In this document: piece after piece, positions 63,372-64,000 of the stretch
Numbering within the stretch: the stretch's first letter is position 1
Layout of the letters: each line of letters starts with the position of its first letter
Source of the DNA: Azospira oryzae
GTDB taxonomy: Bacteria; Pseudomonadota; Gammaproteobacteria; Burkholderiales; Rhodocyclaceae
Direction of reading: 5' to 3'
Assembly: GCF_004217225.1 (NCBI RefSeq)
Contig: NZ_SHKM01000003.1
Coordinates: forward strand, 186,001-250,000
DNA length: 64,000 bases
The notes under the pieces: model-generated
What the model saw: the letters and a program-made list of their open reading frames with translations, nothing else
What the model was told of the DNA's origin: nothing
Database searches by the model: none
Translations under genes and position numbers: made by a program

Positions 63372-64000
63372 ATGCTGCTGTCCGACATCTGCATCCGCCG
63401 CCCGGTGTTCGCCACCGTGCTCTCCCTGGCGGTGATGCTCATCGGCCTGGTCTCCTACCAGCGCCTCTCGGTGCGCGAATACCCGAAGATCGACGAACCG
63501 GTGATGACCGTCACCACCACCTACCGGGGCGCCTCGGCGGAAATCGTCGAATCCCAGATCTCCAAGCCCCTGGAGGATTCCCTGGCCGGCATCGAGGGGG
63601 TGGATGTGCTGACCTCCATCTCGCGCCAGGAAAGCAGCCAGATTTCCGTGCGCTTCCGCCTGGAGCGCAATCCGGATTCCGCCGCCTCGGACGTGCGCGA
63701 CCGGGTCTCCCGGGTGCGCAACCGGCTCCCCGACGACATCGACGAGCCGGTCATCGCCAAGGTGGAGGCCGACGCCAGCCCGGTCATCTGGCTCGCCTTC
63801 TCCTCCGAAAAGCATTCGCCCCTGGTGGTCACCGACATCGCCAACCGGGTGGTCAAGCCGCGCCTGCAGACCCTGCCCGGGGCCGCCGACGTGCGGGTCT
63901 TCGGCGAGCGCAAGTTCGCCATGCGCATCTGGCTCGACAAGGACCGCCTGGCGGCCCACCAGATCACCGCCCAGGAGGTGGAGGACGCCCTGCGCACCCA
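63372..64000 (+). CDS. RND efflux pump (HAE1 type), N-terminal part
   Basis: Inner-membrane proton/drug antiporter; the window contains only the first 209 codons of about 1030. The N-terminus LLSDICIRRPVFATVLSLAV with the first transmembrane helix, SVREYPKIDEPVMTVTTTYR, and the porter-domain motif YRGASAEIVESQISKPLEDS are typical of hydrophobe/amphiphile efflux pumps. The gene follows the adaptor by six bases. It is cut by the window end, not by mutation. Confidence 0.95.
   Translation, partial: MLLSDICIRRPVFATVLSLAVMLIGLVSYQRLSVREYPKIDEPVMTVTTTYRGASAEIVESQISKPLEDSLAGIEGVDVLTSISRQESSQISVRFRLERNPDSAASDVRDRVSRVRNRLPDDIDEPVIAKVEADASPVIWLAFSSEKHSPLVVTDIANRVVKPRLQTLPGAADVRVFGERKFAMRIWLDKDRLAAHQITAQEVEDALRT

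Overview
This window is a 64 kb stretch of GC-rich, densely packed chromosomal DNA with 49 protein genes, all but one a contiguous run of intact frames; the two end genes are cut by the window edges. Gene content and order point to a betaproteobacterium, most likely Rhodocyclales (inference from gene order, lipoyl-tagged Lpd, dusB-fis-purH-purD, amgK-murU beside lptD, and promoters of the type TAGAAT/TAAAAT set in GC-rich flanks). Phosphoribulokinase with Calvin-type partners suggests a capacity for autotrophic or mixotrophic growth, although no RuBisCO gene lies in the window. I saw no rRNA, tRNA, CRISPR array, insertion sequence, prophage or integron. Base composition looks even throughout.

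Layout. 1-7 kb: ppc (partial, leftward) diverges from the heme operon hemC-hemD-hemX-hemY, which is interrupted after hemC by a 120-bp CACAGAG-type inverted repeat; a small CxxC protein follows. 7-12.4 kb, leftward: dusB-fis-purH-purD-hemF, with a CRP-type palindrome upstream of dusB. 12.7-15.2 kb, leftward: pepP and a UbiH-type hydroxylase. 15.3-23.1 kb: a small Cys-containing protein, the MurNAc recycling pair amgK-murU (leftward), and the divergent lptD-surA-pdxA envelope operon; amgK and lptD appear to share a two-fold symmetric promoter. 23.2-31 kb: lactate utilisation lutABC (leftward), a FixJ-type regulator and PAS histidine kinase (leftward), and a divergent orphan periplasmic binding protein. 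31.2-37.3 kb: the pyruvate dehydrogenase operon aceE-aceF-lpd with three near-identical lipoyl domains. 37.5-41.3 kb: an unknown protein with a PilZ-like segment, rpiA, phoU and a small secreted protein. 41.3-45.4 kb, leftward: rsmE, polyphosphate:AMP phosphotransferase, argA, yggX. 45.5-53.5 kb: a thioredoxin-fold protein, an inositol-monophosphatase-family enzyme, and two divergent GGDEF-EAL proteins, one with a periplasmic c-type heme motif and one with four PAS domains. 53.5-62 kb: carbon-cycle genes fbp, prkB, tkt, gap, epd, pgk, interrupted by one leftward unknown gene with a sigma-54-type promoter. 62-64 kb: an RND efflux adaptor and the start of its pump.

How they connect. PEP carboxylase, pyruvate dehydrogenase and lactate utilisation supply and drain central C3/C2 metabolism. 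FBPase, phosphoribulokinase, transketolase, GAPDH, Pgk and RpiA are Calvin-cycle or gluconeogenic steps. Epd and PdxA are two steps of the same pyridoxal-phosphate pathway. The most distinctive signals are regulatory and structural: inverted repeats enclosing -10 elements, a symmetric divergent promoter, a probable leaderless rsmE transcript, a consensus-matching sigma-54 site before an unknown gene, and a repeated LxVDPxLLGLPP motif in an extended LptD N-terminus.
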